Positions 29,385 through 39,113 of a stretch of 64,000 nt of DNA are shown in pieces. A program made the position numbers and the translations under genes. Origin of the DNA: a bacterium (GTDB lineage: Bacteria; SZUA-79; Acidulodesulfobacterales; Acidulodesulfobacteraceae); NCBI GenBank assembly GCA_021798875.1, contig JAJZBN010000005.1:43884-107883 (forward strand). Reading direction: 5' to 3'. The notes beneath the pieces were generated by a model. The model had not been told where the DNA came from. It saw nothing but the letters and a program-made list of their open reading frames with translations, and did no database searches. Numbering within the stretch: position 1 is the stretch's first letter; the number at the start of each line of letters is the position of its first letter.

Positions 29385-30400
29385 TGTTAACGTCAAAAAA
29401 AATTATTTTAGCGATACTCCTTTCGATTTTATTGTTTTTATTTACATTAAATTCAATAAACGAAGGAGTATACTCTTTTATAAATCCTTTTTTTTACTTA
29501 TACTACGGTATTACCGTAATAATTTTATTTTCTATGGCAGGTTCGCTTTCTGCCGCAGCAGTTTTTTTATCATTCGCTGCTGGAACGATTTTTTTAATTT
29601 ACTCTGGTGCAGATGCTTTTAAAGGCTATCTGCATCACACCTTATTCGGCAATTTTTTTATATTGACGGTACTTATTCAATTTTTAATTTTCTTAGCAAT
29701 TCCGTTTTTATTTTCGTTGTTGATTTCAAAAGGTTATACAATTGCAAAATCCATTTATATACCTGTTTTAACGATATTTATTGCTTTTTATTTGATATCG
29801 TCGATTTATATTTATAATCACGGCATAAACTTAATTGCATCGGTTAATTTTTTTTCCGCACTGCTGACTAAAAAACTTATACATACATATGCTATAATGG
29901 GCATGAAATATTTTACCACTGCAAAAATGCAGACATTAATTTCAAAAACGCTAAAAATTATACTGCTCCTTTTACCGTCTATGTTAATTATTTTTTCATG
30001 GATGAGCATATGGATTTGTTTTGTTTTTTTAAAAAAAATCTCAAAAAAAACAAATTTATTCTTTTACGGTCTAAAAGAAAATTTGTTGCTTTGGAGGTCT
30101 TCGGACTATTTTTTGCTGTTTCCTATAGCCGGAATAATTATTTCTATTTTTTCTGTTGGAATATTTAAATATATAGGATATAATATAATTTTATTAGCTT
30201 CTTCGGTTTATTTAATTCAAGGATTAACTATAGTTTCTTACTTTTTCGGAAAATTTAATATTAATGTTTTTTTAAGAATATTAGGATACGCAGTAATTTT
30301 TATTTTTAGCAATCCGCTTATTATATTTATTATATTAGCAGGAATTTTCGATATGTGGTTTAACTTTAGAAAAATAGACAATAACAAGAAGGAGGTTTAA
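29384..30400 (+). CDS. DUF2232/YybS-type membrane protein
   Basis: A 338-residue, very hydrophobic protein with about eight membrane helices. It stands between rpsR and rplI, the standard place of DUF2232 proteins in many delta- and other bacteria; the sequence is otherwise diverged. Function unknown. The C-terminus overlaps the ribosome site of rplI (AAGGAGG inside the last codons), so its translation is coupled to rplI. Confidence 0.75.
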   Translation: MLTSKKIILAILLSILLFLFTLNSINEGVYSFINPFFYLYYGITVIILFSMAGSLSAAAVFLSFAAGTIFLIYSGADAFKGYLHHTLFGNFFILTVLIQFLIFLAIPFLFSLLISKGYTIAKSIYIPVLTIFIAFYLISSIYIYNHGINLIASVNFFSALLTKKLIHTYAIMGMKYFTTAKMQTLISKTLKIILLLLPSMLIIFSWMSIWICFVFLKKISKKTNLFFYGLKENLLLWRSSDYFLLFPIAGIIISIFSVGIFKYIGYNIILLASSVYLIQGLTIVSYFFGKFNINVFLRILGYAVIFIFSNPLIIFIILAGIFDMWFNFRKIDNNKKEV

Positions 30401-30408
30401 CGTTTAAC

Positions 30409-30855
30409 ATGAAAGTAATACTTAAAGAAGACGTTCATAATTTAGGATTTATGGGAGAAACCGTCAACGTTGCGGACGGTTATGCAAGAAATTTTTTAAT
30501 GCCTAAAAATCTCGCAATACCGGCTACAAACGCAAATATTAAAACCGTGGAACACGAGAAAAAAATAATAGAAAAAAAGAAAATCAAAATAACCGCCGAA
30601 CTCACCGAAATTAAAAATAATCTCGAAAAAACAGATATTACTATTCCGGTTAAAGTCGGGGAGAACGAAAAGATTTTCGGAAGCATTACTTCTATGGACA
30701 TTGAAAATAAACTGAAAGAAGCAGGTTTTAATATTGACAGAAAAATCATAGCTCTCGATAGCCCCATTAAAGAGCTTGGCGTTCAGACGGTTAAAATAAA
30801 ATTATCTAAAGATATTACGGCAGACATAAAGGTTAACGTCGTACCCGAAGTTTAA
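30409..30855 (+). CDS. rplI: Ribosomal protein bL9
   Basis: The 148-residue protein has the conserved N-terminal [31 protein letters not shown] split into its two beta-strand halves, a long central helix rich in lysine and glutamate, and a C-terminal domain with [15 protein letters not shown] and IKELG. Part of the rpsF operon; a 63-bp gap then leads to dnaB. Confidence 0.96.
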   Translation: MKVILKEDVHNLGFMGETVNVADGYARNFLMPKNLAIPATNANIKTVEHEKKIIEKKKIKITAELTEIKNNLEKTDITIPVKVGENEKIFGSITSMDIENKLKEAGFNIDRKIIALDSPIKELGVQTVKIKLSKDITADIKVNVVPEV

Positions 30856-30918
30856 AAATCTTGCTGTTACTATTATAACGTTCATTTAGTTTTCGCCGAT
30901 TTTATATATTATTATATT

Positions 30919-32346
30919 ATGCAGAACAATGAAGGAAAAAAAAGGTTAAAACAAAATGGGCAAAGAGCTCTTGAAAATAGCGGCATTTCTAAAGACAATA
31001 TTTTAAACATAGTGCCCCCTAATTCAATAGATGCCGAAAAAGCTCTGCTTTCTGCAATACTCATCGATAATTCTCAGGTAAACTCGGTTTTAGGAATTAT
31101 TAATCCGGAAGATTTTTACGACAGCGTTAATGCAAAAATATTCCGGATTATATCTAAATTAAGCGAAAAAAACGAGCCTATAGATATTATCACGATTCTC
31201 CATAGTTTAGAAAAAGAACAAGACTCATTGGATAACTCTTCGGATTTTAATTACGGAAATTACCTGACATCTCTTTTTGAACTGCCTGCCGGACTTTTTA
31301 ATATCGAACAGTATTCAAAAATTGTAAAAGAAAAATCTACGTTAAGAAATCTTATCAATGCTTCAAATAAAATCAGGCAGAAATGTTACGAGCAGAACGA
31401 AGATATAGAAAATATCATAGATTTTACGGAAAAAACAATTTTTGACGCTACGGAAAAAGATGCTCCTAAAAACTATGCGGAAGTTTATCCGCTTATATTT
31501 GATTACTTCAAAAAACTTACATCCAAAAAAAAAGATAACGACTTAATCACAGGCATCCACAGCGGTTTAAATTATTTAGACGAATACACCAACGGATTTC
31601 AGCCTTCTGATTTGATTATTATAGCCGGAAGACCTTCTATGGGAAAAACCGCTCTTTCTCTTTGCATAGCAAAAAATATAGCGGTAAAAAAAATTCCCGT
31701 GGCGTTTTTCTCTTTGGAAATGTCAAAGGAACAGCTTGCAACGCGTCTTTTGGCAATGACCGCAAAAATTGATTCTTCTTTTCTTCGCAGAGGAAAAATA
31801 CATGACCCCGATATAGAAAACATTCATAAAGCACTTAAAATTCTTGAAGACATACCGATATTCATCGACGACAGCGCAGGAATAACAGTTACGGAACTTA
31901 GGGCTAAAACGCGCAGGCTAAAAAGAGAAAAAAATGTTGAGTTAGTCATAATCGATTATCTTCAGCTTATGCGGGCATCGCACAATATAGAATCGAGAGA
32001 GCAGGCTATTGCAGAAATATCGCGCTCGCTAAAAGGTCTTGCTAAAGAGCTTAATATTCCGGTAATTGCTCTTTCGCAGTTAAACAGAATGGTGGAATCC
32101 AGGCAGGACAGAAGGCCTCAGCTTGCCGATTTAAGGGAATCAGGCGCCATAGAACAGGATGCGGACTTGATTATGTTCGTTTACAGGGAAGAAGTTTACA
32201 AAAAAGATACCGAAAATAAAGGCGTTGCCGAACTAATAATAGGCAAGCAGAGAAACGGCCCTACCGGAATAGTAAAACTTTCTTATATCGACAAATATAC
32301 TGCCTTTGAAAATCTCGCATATGAAGACGGCGAGGCTTATATCTAA
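30919..32346 (+). CDS. dnaB: Replicative DNA helicase DnaB
   Basis: A 475-residue hexameric helicase. N-terminal domain PPNSIDAEKALLSAILID, then linker helices, then RecA-type core: Walker A IIAGRPSMGKTALSLCIA, LEMSKEQLATRLLA, VIIDYLQLM (Walker B), ALSQLNRMVESRQDRRPQLADLRESG arranged as in all DnaB, and IGKQRNGPTG near the end. It has a longer, charged N-terminal lead (about 30 residues) before PPNS. No intein is present. Confidence 0.97.
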   Translation: MQNNEGKKRLKQNGQRALENSGISKDNILNIVPPNSIDAEKALLSAILIDNSQVNSVLGIINPEDFYDSVNAKIFRIISKLSEKNEPIDIITILHSLEKEQDSLDNSSDFNYGNYLTSLFELPAGLFNIEQYSKIVKEKSTLRNLINASNKIRQKCYEQNEDIENIIDFTEKTIFDATEKDAPKNYAEVYPLIFDYFKKLTSKKKDNDLITGIHSGLNYLDEYTNGFQPSDLIIIAGRPSMGKTALSLCIAKNIAVKKIPVAFFSLEMSKEQLATRLLAMTAKIDSSFLRRGKIHDPDIENIHKALKILEDIPIFIDDSAGITVTELRAKTRRLKREKNVELVIIDYLQLMRASHNIESREQAIAEISRSLKGLAKELNIPVIALSQLNRMVESRQDRRPQLADLRESGAIEQDADLIMFVYREEVYKKDTENKGVAELIIGKQRNGPTGIVKLSYIDKYTAFENLAYEDGEAYI

Positions 32347-32353
32347 AAAACAC

Positions 32354-33313
32354 TTACTCGTAAACGGATAAAGCTAATGCAGCGGCGCCGATAATTCCGG
32401 CATCTTCTCCTAAAACAGATTTTAATATCTTAAGGTTCGACGAAGACGCTTTAAGAGACCTTTTAAACGTTTCGGTTTTTACTATATCGAATAGTTCCGG
32501 AATTCCGTCTAAAACTCCCCCTCCGAGTATTACGGCGCAGGGGTTTAATAAATTTACGGCGCTCGTTATACCGTCCGAAAGATATCCGGCCGTTTCCTCA
32601 ATTAAACGGATTGCTTCTTTAGAACCTCGTTTATATGCTTTTGCAATAGATTTTGCGGTTATAGTTTCTATAACGCCTCCGCTTTCATTTATGACGTCTT
32701 GAAAACCGGAACGGTTTGCATAAGCTCTTTCTATCGCTATAGACGCAATGCCGTGTCCGCCGGCATAAGCTTCTAAACAGCCGTAATTGCCGCACGTACA
32801 TTTTCTTCCGCCCGAAACTATCCTGGTATGGCCTATCTCGCCTGCCGAATTAAAACATCCGGTATATAAGCCGCCGTTTATAATTATACCCGAACCTATA
32901 CCTGTTCCGACAAAAATGCATATAAGGTTTTTAAAACCTTTTCCGGCTCCGTATTTCCATTCTCCGTAAGTAATAGCGTTTAAATCGTTTGCAACGAATA
33001 TATTTAGTCCAAGTTCTTCCTCAAGTCTTTTTTTAAGTGGAACGTCGCGCCAATTTAAATTTGGAGAAAAAATTATACTTCCCGATACGGCTTCTATCTG
33101 ACCTGCAATACCGATACCAACGGTTTTAACGTTATACTTTTTGTTATCGTCTAAAAATTTCTTAATATTATTGATAATAAAACCGACGTCCGGCGCTTCC
33201 GGCATTAATATACGTCCGTCGGACACAGGTTTGCCGCCGGCGCCGAAAATTCCGCATCTTAAGTTAGTGCCGCCTATATCTACTCCTGCAGTATAAATGG
33301 AATTATTGTTCAT
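32354..33313 (-). CDS. ROK-family sugar kinase (glucokinase-like)
   Basis: A 319-residue ATP-dependent kinase. N-terminal phosphate loop GVDIGGTNLRCGIF, VANDLNAITYGEW, GTGIGSGIIINGGLYTG, and the zinc motif CTCGNYGCLEAYAGG about residues 172-186 identify ROK. A glucokinase or N-acetylmannosamine-type kinase role is likely; no sugar transporter is nearby. Its start overlaps the end of the GGDEF gene by 11 bp, so the two are translated in sequence. It converges with dnaB with 7 bp between stops. Confidence 0.88.
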   Translation of the reverse strand: MNNNSIYTAGVDIGGTNLRCGIFGAGGKPVSDGRILMPEAPDVGFIINNIKKFLDDNKKYNVKTVGIGIAGQIEAVSGSIIFSPNLNWRDVPLKKRLEEELGLNIFVANDLNAITYGEWKYGAGKGFKNLICIFVGTGIGSGIIINGGLYTGCFNSAGEIGHTRIVSGGRKCTCGNYGCLEAYAGGHGIASIAIERAYANRSGFQDVINESGGVIETITAKSIAKAYKRGSKEAIRLIEETAGYLSDGITSAVNLLNPCAVILGGGVLDGIPELFDIVKTETFKRSLKASSSNLKILKSVLGEDAGIIGAAALALSVYE

Positions 33314-35618
33314 CGTCGGTTATCTCTAACTTCTCGCCGCCGTGTTCGCCTATAATCCTGTTTCTTCCGCTGTTTTTTGCTTCATAAAGAAAGTCGTCGG
33401 CTATTTTTAAAATATCGTCGACAGTATTAATATTTTCATCGGGCAGCGAAGCTATTCCTATTGAAACGGTAACTTCTCCTTGAATCTGCGTAAAATTTTG
33501 TTTTCTTATCAAATTTTTTATTTTCTTTGCAAAATTAACAGCTCCGGTAAAATCCGTCTGCGGTAAAATAATAACGAATTCTTCACCTCCGTATCTGACG
33601 GCAGTATCTATAGTCCTTACGTTACGGTTTAAAATAGCGCCTATTTTAGACAGAACGATATCGCCCGTTTTATGTCCGTAAAAATCGTTAATCCGTTTAA
33701 AATGGTCGATGTCTAAAATCATAACGGACAAGCTGTTTCGGTATCTTTTAGCCTTATTAAATTCAATGCCTATAACTTCATCCATTTTTCTTCTGTTGTA
33801 AAGACCGGTAAGTTCGTCGGTAATAGAAAGTTCGTTAACTTTACGGTGAATCCTTGCATTGTCCAAAGATACGGAAAGTTCTTTTACTGCATGCTCTAAA
33901 AATGTTATATCTTCTTTTTTAAAGCCGTATATAGAAGAAACCATAAGCACGCCGACGTTTACGCCGCCTATATACAGCGGAAGCCAAACTATATCTTTAG
34001 GAAAAACTTCGCAGAAACCGTAATCTATAGCCATGCCTTTGCCTTCTCTTTCCATAAGCTTTTCCTTAAGAATCATAGCGTTTTCGGGAATATCGTGAAA
34101 CCATATAGTTTTTCTGTCTTTAAGGCAGTGTCCCGCCATTCCTTCGGAAGCGTTTATTTTATTTGCGATAAATTTTCTTATTCCGTAAAATTGATACGGT
34201 ATTAAATAGCCTTCTTCGGCGCTTTCCAATGTTGAATCGTCTTCCGTACCGCTGTCGCCGCTATTTAAATCCGATTTGTTTTCATTGCCTTCCTGTTTAG
34301 CGGATTCCAAATTAACTACTTTAAATTTTCCGCTTTTACTGTATATGTAAATTATTCCCGAAGAAATATTCAACAGTTCTTCTAAAATATTTAAAGTTGA
34401 AGATATTATCTTGTCGACATCCAAAGAACCGACTAAAAAGTCCGAAAACAAGTTATATTTTTCCATCCTTTCTTCTCTGTCTTTAACGGTAGCGGCCATT
34501 TCCGTAAAACCTTTTCCTATCGATTCAAACTCGTCTTTAGTATCGATTGTAAGCTTAGTGTTTAAATCCCCGGAAGTAAATTCCTTAATTGCGGAGCTCA
34601 ATGCGGAAATAGGATTTAAAGTATCTTTTGAAGCAAGGTAAGCTATGACGAAAGATATTAAAAGACCTATTATTATTATGAATATAGCATATTCAGCCGT
34701 TTTTCTAAACAGCGTTTCATAGCGCCTGTTAGAAATAAATACCGCTATAGAACCTATGGTCCTGCCTTTTATATTTTTTATGGGATGAAATGCGGCGAAA
34801 ACCGTTTCTCCGTTGTAATTCAACTCTTTTATAAAATCCTTACCCGACATAATCTTATCGTGAATATTTTCGGGAAGCCTTGAACCTATGCCGAAAATAT
34901 TCCCGGGTATTTTTAGGGTGCTCAAACACACCTGTCTGTTAAAAAGAGAGGCAAATACGGCGGTTTTTAAATGATATTCGTTATAAATAGTTTCTGGAAG
35001 ATATCTGTTATCGTTTAAGCTTATCAATCCGAATATAGAGCCTACCGGACGTCCGTCGTGTATAAAAGGTACGACCGTTATTAGGAACATATTTGAAGTT
35101 CCGTTAGACAACTTTATACCCATATCGATTAGCGTAGATTTTCTGATAATAGCGGTCTTTACGATGGGAAAGCCCGTCCTGAACGCCTCGAATATCATGC
35201 CTCCCAAAGAGGGCTTGAAACCTTTTTCGCCTCCGGTAGAAGACGTTATATAGCCTTCTCCGTCGGTGACTCCTATATAGCCGGCGAAACTAAAAGCTTT
35301 TTTGTAAGATTTAATTAAATAATTTTGAAAAGGAATATTTTTATGTATAACCGCTTTTATTAGATAAGGGTTGTAAGAGCTTATCAAAAAAGCGTTTTTA
35401 AGCCTGTTTGCCTGAGAATAGTAAATTCTCTGCGCGCCGCTTAACGTTATACGCACTTTGTTTAAATTTTCTTTTTTTGTCTGGTTTTTAAAAATAAATG
35501 TGTTTGCAACTGCTAAAAGTATTAGGGGTATTAAAACGGATAACGAAAAGGACAGGATTAGCTTTGTCCTTATAGACATTCTTGGTCTGTATTTAACGGA
35601 ATATTTTATTTCCGACAT
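33303..35618 (-). CDS. Membrane sensor diguanylate cyclase (Cache-HAMP-GAF-GGDEF)
   Basis: A 771-residue signalling protein. One helix near residues 15-36, an extracellular double-Cache-like domain to about 310, a second helix (about 313-333), a HAMP-like segment LNPISALSSAIKEFTSGDLNTKL, a GAF-type domain (about 385-590) and a C-terminal GGDEF domain with DIDHFKRINDFYGHKTGD and signature RYGGEEF (about residue 676). GGEEF is the active form. So it should make c-di-GMP in response to an external ligand. No EAL domain. The ROK kinase gene follows with an 11-bp overlap. Confidence 0.9.
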   Translation of the reverse strand: MSEIKYSVKYRPRMSIRTKLILSFSLSVLIPLILLAVANTFIFKNQTKKENLNKVRITLSGAQRIYYSQANRLKNAFLISSYNPYLIKAVIHKNIPFQNYLIKSYKKAFSFAGYIGVTDGEGYITSSTGGEKGFKPSLGGMIFEAFRTGFPIVKTAIIRKSTLIDMGIKLSNGTSNMFLITVVPFIHDGRPVGSIFGLISLNDNRYLPETIYNEYHLKTAVFASLFNRQVCLSTLKIPGNIFGIGSRLPENIHDKIMSGKDFIKELNYNGETVFAAFHPIKNIKGRTIGSIAVFISNRRYETLFRKTAEYAIFIIIIGLLISFVIAYLASKDTLNPISALSSAIKEFTSGDLNTKLTIDTKDEFESIGKGFTEMAATVKDREERMEKYNLFSDFLVGSLDVDKIISSTLNILEELLNISSGIIYIYSKSGKFKVVNLESAKQEGNENKSDLNSGDSGTEDDSTLESAEEGYLIPYQFYGIRKFIANKINASEGMAGHCLKDRKTIWFHDIPENAMILKEKLMEREGKGMAIDYGFCEVFPKDIVWLPLYIGGVNVGVLMVSSIYGFKKEDITFLEHAVKELSVSLDNARIHRKVNELSITDELTGLYNRRKMDEVIGIEFNKAKRYRNSLSVMILDIDHFKRINDFYGHKTGDIVLSKIGAILNRNVRTIDTAVRYGGEEFVIILPQTDFTGAVNFAKKIKNLIRKQNFTQIQGEVTVSIGIASLPDENINTVDDILKIADDFLYEAKNSGRNRIIGEHGGEKLEITDDEQ

Positions 35619-35708
35619 ATGTTTTTAATATGTTTCTTTCATATTAATTTAAATTATAATACATTTAAAGATTTTATAACTTTTAAAAAAATTTGCAAGC
35701 AATTTTTT

Positions 35709-36650
35709 TTAATCTTTTATCATATTAATTACATACTGTTTTGCAGTCCTTCCGGATCTGGAACCCTTAATAGAAGCAAAGGTAAGCGCATTCTTTTTAA
35801 CCTCGTCCATATTAAGAGAAGATATTTTTATTCCGTATTTTTTTATGTAAAGTTCGACTATTTTTAAAAACGTTTCCTGGCTGAAACTGTAAAGCCCGTA
35901 AGATAAACCGAATCTGTCGCTTAAAGAAAGACTTTCTTCCGCTTCTTCTTCCGGATGTATAAATTTAGTAGAATTTAAATTTTCTTTTCTAAATTTTTCC
36001 GCAGTAAGATGGCGTTTATTTGAAGTCGCATAAATTATAATGTTTTCCGGAAGTTCGTCAAGTCCGCCGTCCAGCATAGATTTAAGTTTTTTATAGAACA
36101 TAGAATCTGCGTCGTAAGCAATATCGTCAAAAATCAATATGAACCGAGAGGGTTTAGACTCTAATATGGTGATTAATTCATATATCATTTCCGCAGTATC
36201 TTCAACTATCTCTACAAATTTAATCTTATCGATATACGGAGGCTCGCCGAACGATCTCGCGATAGCTCTTATAAGAGAAGACTTGCCCGTCCCTCTGTCG
36301 CCCCATAACAGAACGTTATTGGCAGGTTTGCCGGAAGCAAACTTCATGGTATTTCTAAAAACCTCTTTTATTACGTTATCTATTCCTATAAAATCGGAAA
36401 GGGATAAATAATTCCCGTCGGAAGAAAGTTTATTGCCGCTTTCCGATAACGGCTTTAGTATATATTTACCGTTAACCTTAAAAAACTTAAACGAACCGAA
36501 TTTATCTAAAAGCCGATCGTCGTAATGAATGATACCGTTTTCGCTGATATTATCGGCATAATTTACGTCTTTGTAATTATCTTTAAGTTTTAAATAAACA
36601 TCGGATATAATAGCGTTAATGTTGCGCACTTCTTTAAGCAGTTCATCCAT
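35709..36650 (-). CDS. DUF815-family AAA ATPase
   Basis: A 313-residue AAA protein: DFIGIDNVIKEVFRNT, Walker A LLWGDRGTGKSSLIRA (about residues 115-130), Walker B ILIFDDIAYDADSM, and sensor 1 IIIYATSNKRHL. DUF815 ATPases often associate with membrane protein or sulfur-pathway clusters but their function is unknown. C-terminal helical extension GSRSGRTAKQYVINMI is family-typical. Stands apart from its neighbours by about 90 and 136 bp. Confidence 0.87.
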   Translation of the reverse strand: MDELLKEVRNINAIISDVYLKLKDNYKDVNYADNISENGIIHYDDRLLDKFGSFKFFKVNGKYILKPLSESGNKLSSDGNYLSLSDFIGIDNVIKEVFRNTMKFASGKPANNVLLWGDRGTGKSSLIRAIARSFGEPPYIDKIKFVEIVEDTAEMIYELITILESKPSRFILIFDDIAYDADSMFYKKLKSMLDGGLDELPENIIIYATSNKRHLTAEKFRKENLNSTKFIHPEEEAEESLSLSDRFGLSYGLYSFSQETFLKIVELYIKKYGIKISSLNMDEVKKNALTFASIKGSRSGRTAKQYVINMIKD

Positions 36651-36730
36651 AATATATTAATATTTATACCGTGTTTTTAATTAAATTTAGATTTATTAAT
36701 TTAGAAATTTAAAAGATAAAAGCGCAAAAT

Positions 36731-36802
36731 GAACGATGTAAATCAGAATTCTATTTAATAAAAGAAGAACGATGTAAATCAGAATTCTATTTAATAAAAG
36801 AA
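36731..36802. repeat. 36-bp tandem repeat at the 3' end of thiC
   Basis: Two identical 36-bp units, 36731-36766 and 36767-36802, starting gaacgatgtaaatcag. The second unit holds the last codons and stop of thiC, and a first base group of a third unit follows. The first copy is therefore a duplicated gene end, with its own in-frame copy of the stop. Exact identity suggests recent slippage. Confidence 0.92.
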
Positions 36803-38094
36803 GAATTTAATTTTATAGAGCAGTACGAAGAACACATAGAGCATACTTTATCGTCTTTAAGGGGCAGCGAAGCTCTCATTTCTCTGGCTCTTTCAGGATC
36901 TAAAGCGCATGCGTACTGTTTTTCCCAGTTCATAGCCCGCCTATTTTTGCTCATCTCTAAGTCAAGATTTGCAGCGCCTTTTATTCCTTTGACTATATCG
37001 CCCGCATGGGCGGCAATCTTTGCGGCTATAACGCCTTCTTTAACGTCTGATACCGAAGGAAGCCTTAAATGTTCGGCAGGGGTGACGTAGCATAGAAAAT
37101 CGGCTCCCGCTCCGGCCGCTATTGCGCCGCCTATGGCGCTGGTAATATGGTCGTAGCCGGGGGCAATATCCGTAACTAAAGGACCTAAAACGTAAAAAGG
37201 AGCGCCGTTACATAAACTTTTTTCTAATTTTATATTTTCTTCTACATAGTTTAAAGGAACGTGTCCGGGACCTTCGATCATTACCTGAACGCCTTCTTCG
37301 AGAGCTTTTTTCTGCAGTTCTCCAAGAGTAATTAATTCGGTAATCTGGGCTCTGTCGGTTGCATCATGAAGGCATCCGGGTCTTAAGCCGTCGCCGAGGC
37401 TTAAAACTACGTCGTTTTTCTTGGCAATCTTAAGCAGTCTTTCGTAATTTTCATACAGCGGGTTTTCTCTGTTGTTTCTTATCATCCACGAAGCAATTAA
37501 CGAACCGCCCCTAGATACTATGCCCATAATCCTGGTCTGCATGTTCATAGCGCTTATAGCTTTTAGAGTTAAACCGCAGTGAACGGTAATAAAATCCACG
37601 CCTTCTTCGCACTGTCTTTCTATAACGTCGAAAAGGTATTCCGGATCGAATTTGTCGATAAAATCGGGGGAATTAGGGTTAACGATACCTTTTTCGACCG
37701 CAGGCTGAAAGGCTTCGTAAAGAGGCACCGTGCCAAGCGGAACGGACGAATTTTTTAATATATGCGACCTGAATTCTACTATGTTGCCGCCGGTAGATAA
37801 ATCCATAACTGCGTCCGCTCCGCTTTTTATTGCCGCAATCAGCTTTTCCAACTCTTCTTCGATGTCGTGATTATCGCCCGAAGAACCAATATTGGCATTT
37901 ACTTTAGTTTTTAAATCTTTGCCTACGGCAAGAGGCTTTATGTCTCTCAATCTGTTTTTCGTTATAACGGTGAAACCGTTCATAACGTCTTCGCGTATCT
38001 TTTCCGGAGCAACTCCTTCCGCCGAAGCGCACGCTTTCATTTCATCGGTAACAATATTTTGTCTTGCGGCAGATATCTGATTTATATATTCCAT
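36787..38094 (-). CDS. thiC: ThiC, phosphomethylpyrimidine synthase
   Basis: Radical SAM enzyme that rearranges aminoimidazole ribonucleotide to HMP-phosphate for thiamine. The 435-residue short form contains DLSTGGNI, TVHCGL, ISRGGS-like IVSRGGSL, GDGLRPGCLHDATDRAQ, EGPGHVPL, PLVTDIAPGYDHI and FLCYVTPAEHLRLP. The cluster-binding cysteines at the C-terminus read CSMCSSYC, a C-x2-C-x3-C spacing, whereas the plant/enteric form has C-x2-C-x4-C; the related benzimidazole synthases (BzaF) are the alternative identity, but thiE alongside favours ThiC. The final codons lie inside a 36-bp tandem repeat. Confidence 0.9.
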   Translation of the reverse strand: MEYINQISAARQNIVTDEMKACASAEGVAPEKIREDVMNGFTVITKNRLRDIKPLAVGKDLKTKVNANIGSSGDNHDIEEELEKLIAAIKSGADAVMDLSTGGNIVEFRSHILKNSSVPLGTVPLYEAFQPAVEKGIVNPNSPDFIDKFDPEYLFDVIERQCEEGVDFITVHCGLTLKAISAMNMQTRIMGIVSRGGSLIASWMIRNNRENPLYENYERLLKIAKKNDVVLSLGDGLRPGCLHDATDRAQITELITLGELQKKALEEGVQVMIEGPGHVPLNYVEENIKLEKSLCNGAPFYVLGPLVTDIAPGYDHITSAIGGAIAAGAGADFLCYVTPAEHLRLPSVSDVKEGVIAAKIAAHAGDIVKGIKGAANLDLEMSKNRRAMNWEKQYACALDPERAREMRASLPLKDDKVCSMCSSYCSIKLNSSFIK

Positions 38095-38115
38095 AATTTT
38101 AAAAATACCTTATTT

Positions 38116-38757
38116 TTAATTAAGAATATTTAGCATTTTTTTTACTTCTTTGCCTATATCTTTTATATTCAAACTTAAGACGGCCGATTGAACGGCTATA
38201 AAACGGCATCCCGACTCTTTTATTTCCGGTATATTAAACTCATTTATGCCGCCTAGAGCAAAAACTGGAATTTTTACGGCATTCACGGCTTTTTTTAAAA
38301 CATCAGCGCCGTGAAAAAAAACTTGTTTTTTAGTTTTAAAAACCGGGCTGAAAGTTATAAAATCTGCTCCGTTTTCTTCGGCATTGACGGCATCTTCTAT
38401 GGAGTGGGAAGAATAAAAAATTTTAAAATTTTTAAATTTTTCTTTAACGGATTTAACTGGTAAGGCGTTAATATTTAAATGAACGCCGTCTGCCGAAAGA
38501 ACCGAGGCAACATCTACTCTCTCGTTAACAAAAAACTTAACGTCGGGATATTTTTTAGATATTAAGTTTTTTATCTTCTCTCCAATTTTTATAAAATCGT
38601 ATACGGAAACGTCTTTCTGCCTGTGCTGAAAAGCTTTTAAACCTGCGCCGAACGCTGCGTCGAGTGCATCGATATACTCGCCGTCGTTATTAAAAAAATT
38701 TTTATCTCCTATTAAGTATATATTAAAATTAAACCAAGATGCATCGATATTCTGCAT
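38116..38757 (-). CDS. thiE: Thiamine-phosphate synthase
   Basis: Joins the pyrimidine and thiazole halves of thiamine phosphate. The 213-residue TIM-barrel protein has AFQHRQKDVSVYDF, FFVNERVDVASVLSADGVHL, GADFITFSPVFKTKKQ and PVFALGGINEFNIPEIKESG ending with FIAVQSAV. It lies 21 bp upstream of thiC. I looked for a TPP riboswitch upstream and saw no candidate, and the 59-bp gap is too short to hold one. Confidence 0.9.
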   Translation of the reverse strand: MQNIDASWFNFNIYLIGDKNFFNNDGEYIDALDAAFGAGLKAFQHRQKDVSVYDFIKIGEKIKNLISKKYPDVKFFVNERVDVASVLSADGVHLNINALPVKSVKEKFKNFKIFYSSHSIEDAVNAEENGADFITFSPVFKTKKQVFFHGADVLKKAVNAVKIPVFALGGINEFNIPEIKESGCRFIAVQSAVLSLNIKDIGKEVKKMLNILN

Positions 38758-38816
38758 TATTTAATTATATAATTTTAAGACCTAAATTGTCAAACGATAC
38801 GGCAATGAATCTTTTT

Positions 38817-39011
38817 TTATTCGTCCATAAATCTGCCGTGTCCTTTAGACAAAATTCTTAGCATCTTTATATTATAATGGGCAAATTTTATTAACTGCCA
38901 AGGGATAAACAATCTCGTAAAAAGCGTGTATTTCGTGGGCGCGATAAAAGATCTGGAATCGGTCGTATAAGGAACGTATTCCATTAAATCGTCATCTTTT
39001 TTATTTTCCAT
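38817..39011 (-). CDS. Small protein downstream of the SQR gene
   Basis: A 64-residue protein with a strong AGGAGGT ribosome site ten bases before ATG. It has an acidic, lysine-containing N-terminus (KKDDDLMEYVPY) and an amphipathic or membrane-associated middle (FTRLFIPWQLIKFAHYNIKML), then a charged end. I do not recognise the family. Its place 102 bp after the sulfide:quinone reductase on the same strand, and before thiE, suggests either cotranscription with SQR or a small membrane-binding partner. Confidence 0.55.
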   Translation of the reverse strand: MENKKDDDLMEYVPYTTDSRSFIAPTKYTLFTRLFIPWQLIKFAHYNIKMLRILSKGHGRFMDE

Positions 39012-39113
39012 AATATATAAACCTCCTGAATATTAATTGTTGCTTTTTCTATTTCATATATAATAGATACGGTAATTTATTCTTAAATATGCTTATTTAT
39101 ACAAATATTTTCG

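Noticed and set aside
36731..36802. Possible CRISPR-like direct repeat
   Set aside because: Only two units with no spacers between them; a tandem duplication of the thiC end.
38758..38816. TPP riboswitch before thiE-thiC
   Set aside because: The gap is 59 bp and lacks the CUGAGA and conserved thi-box parts.
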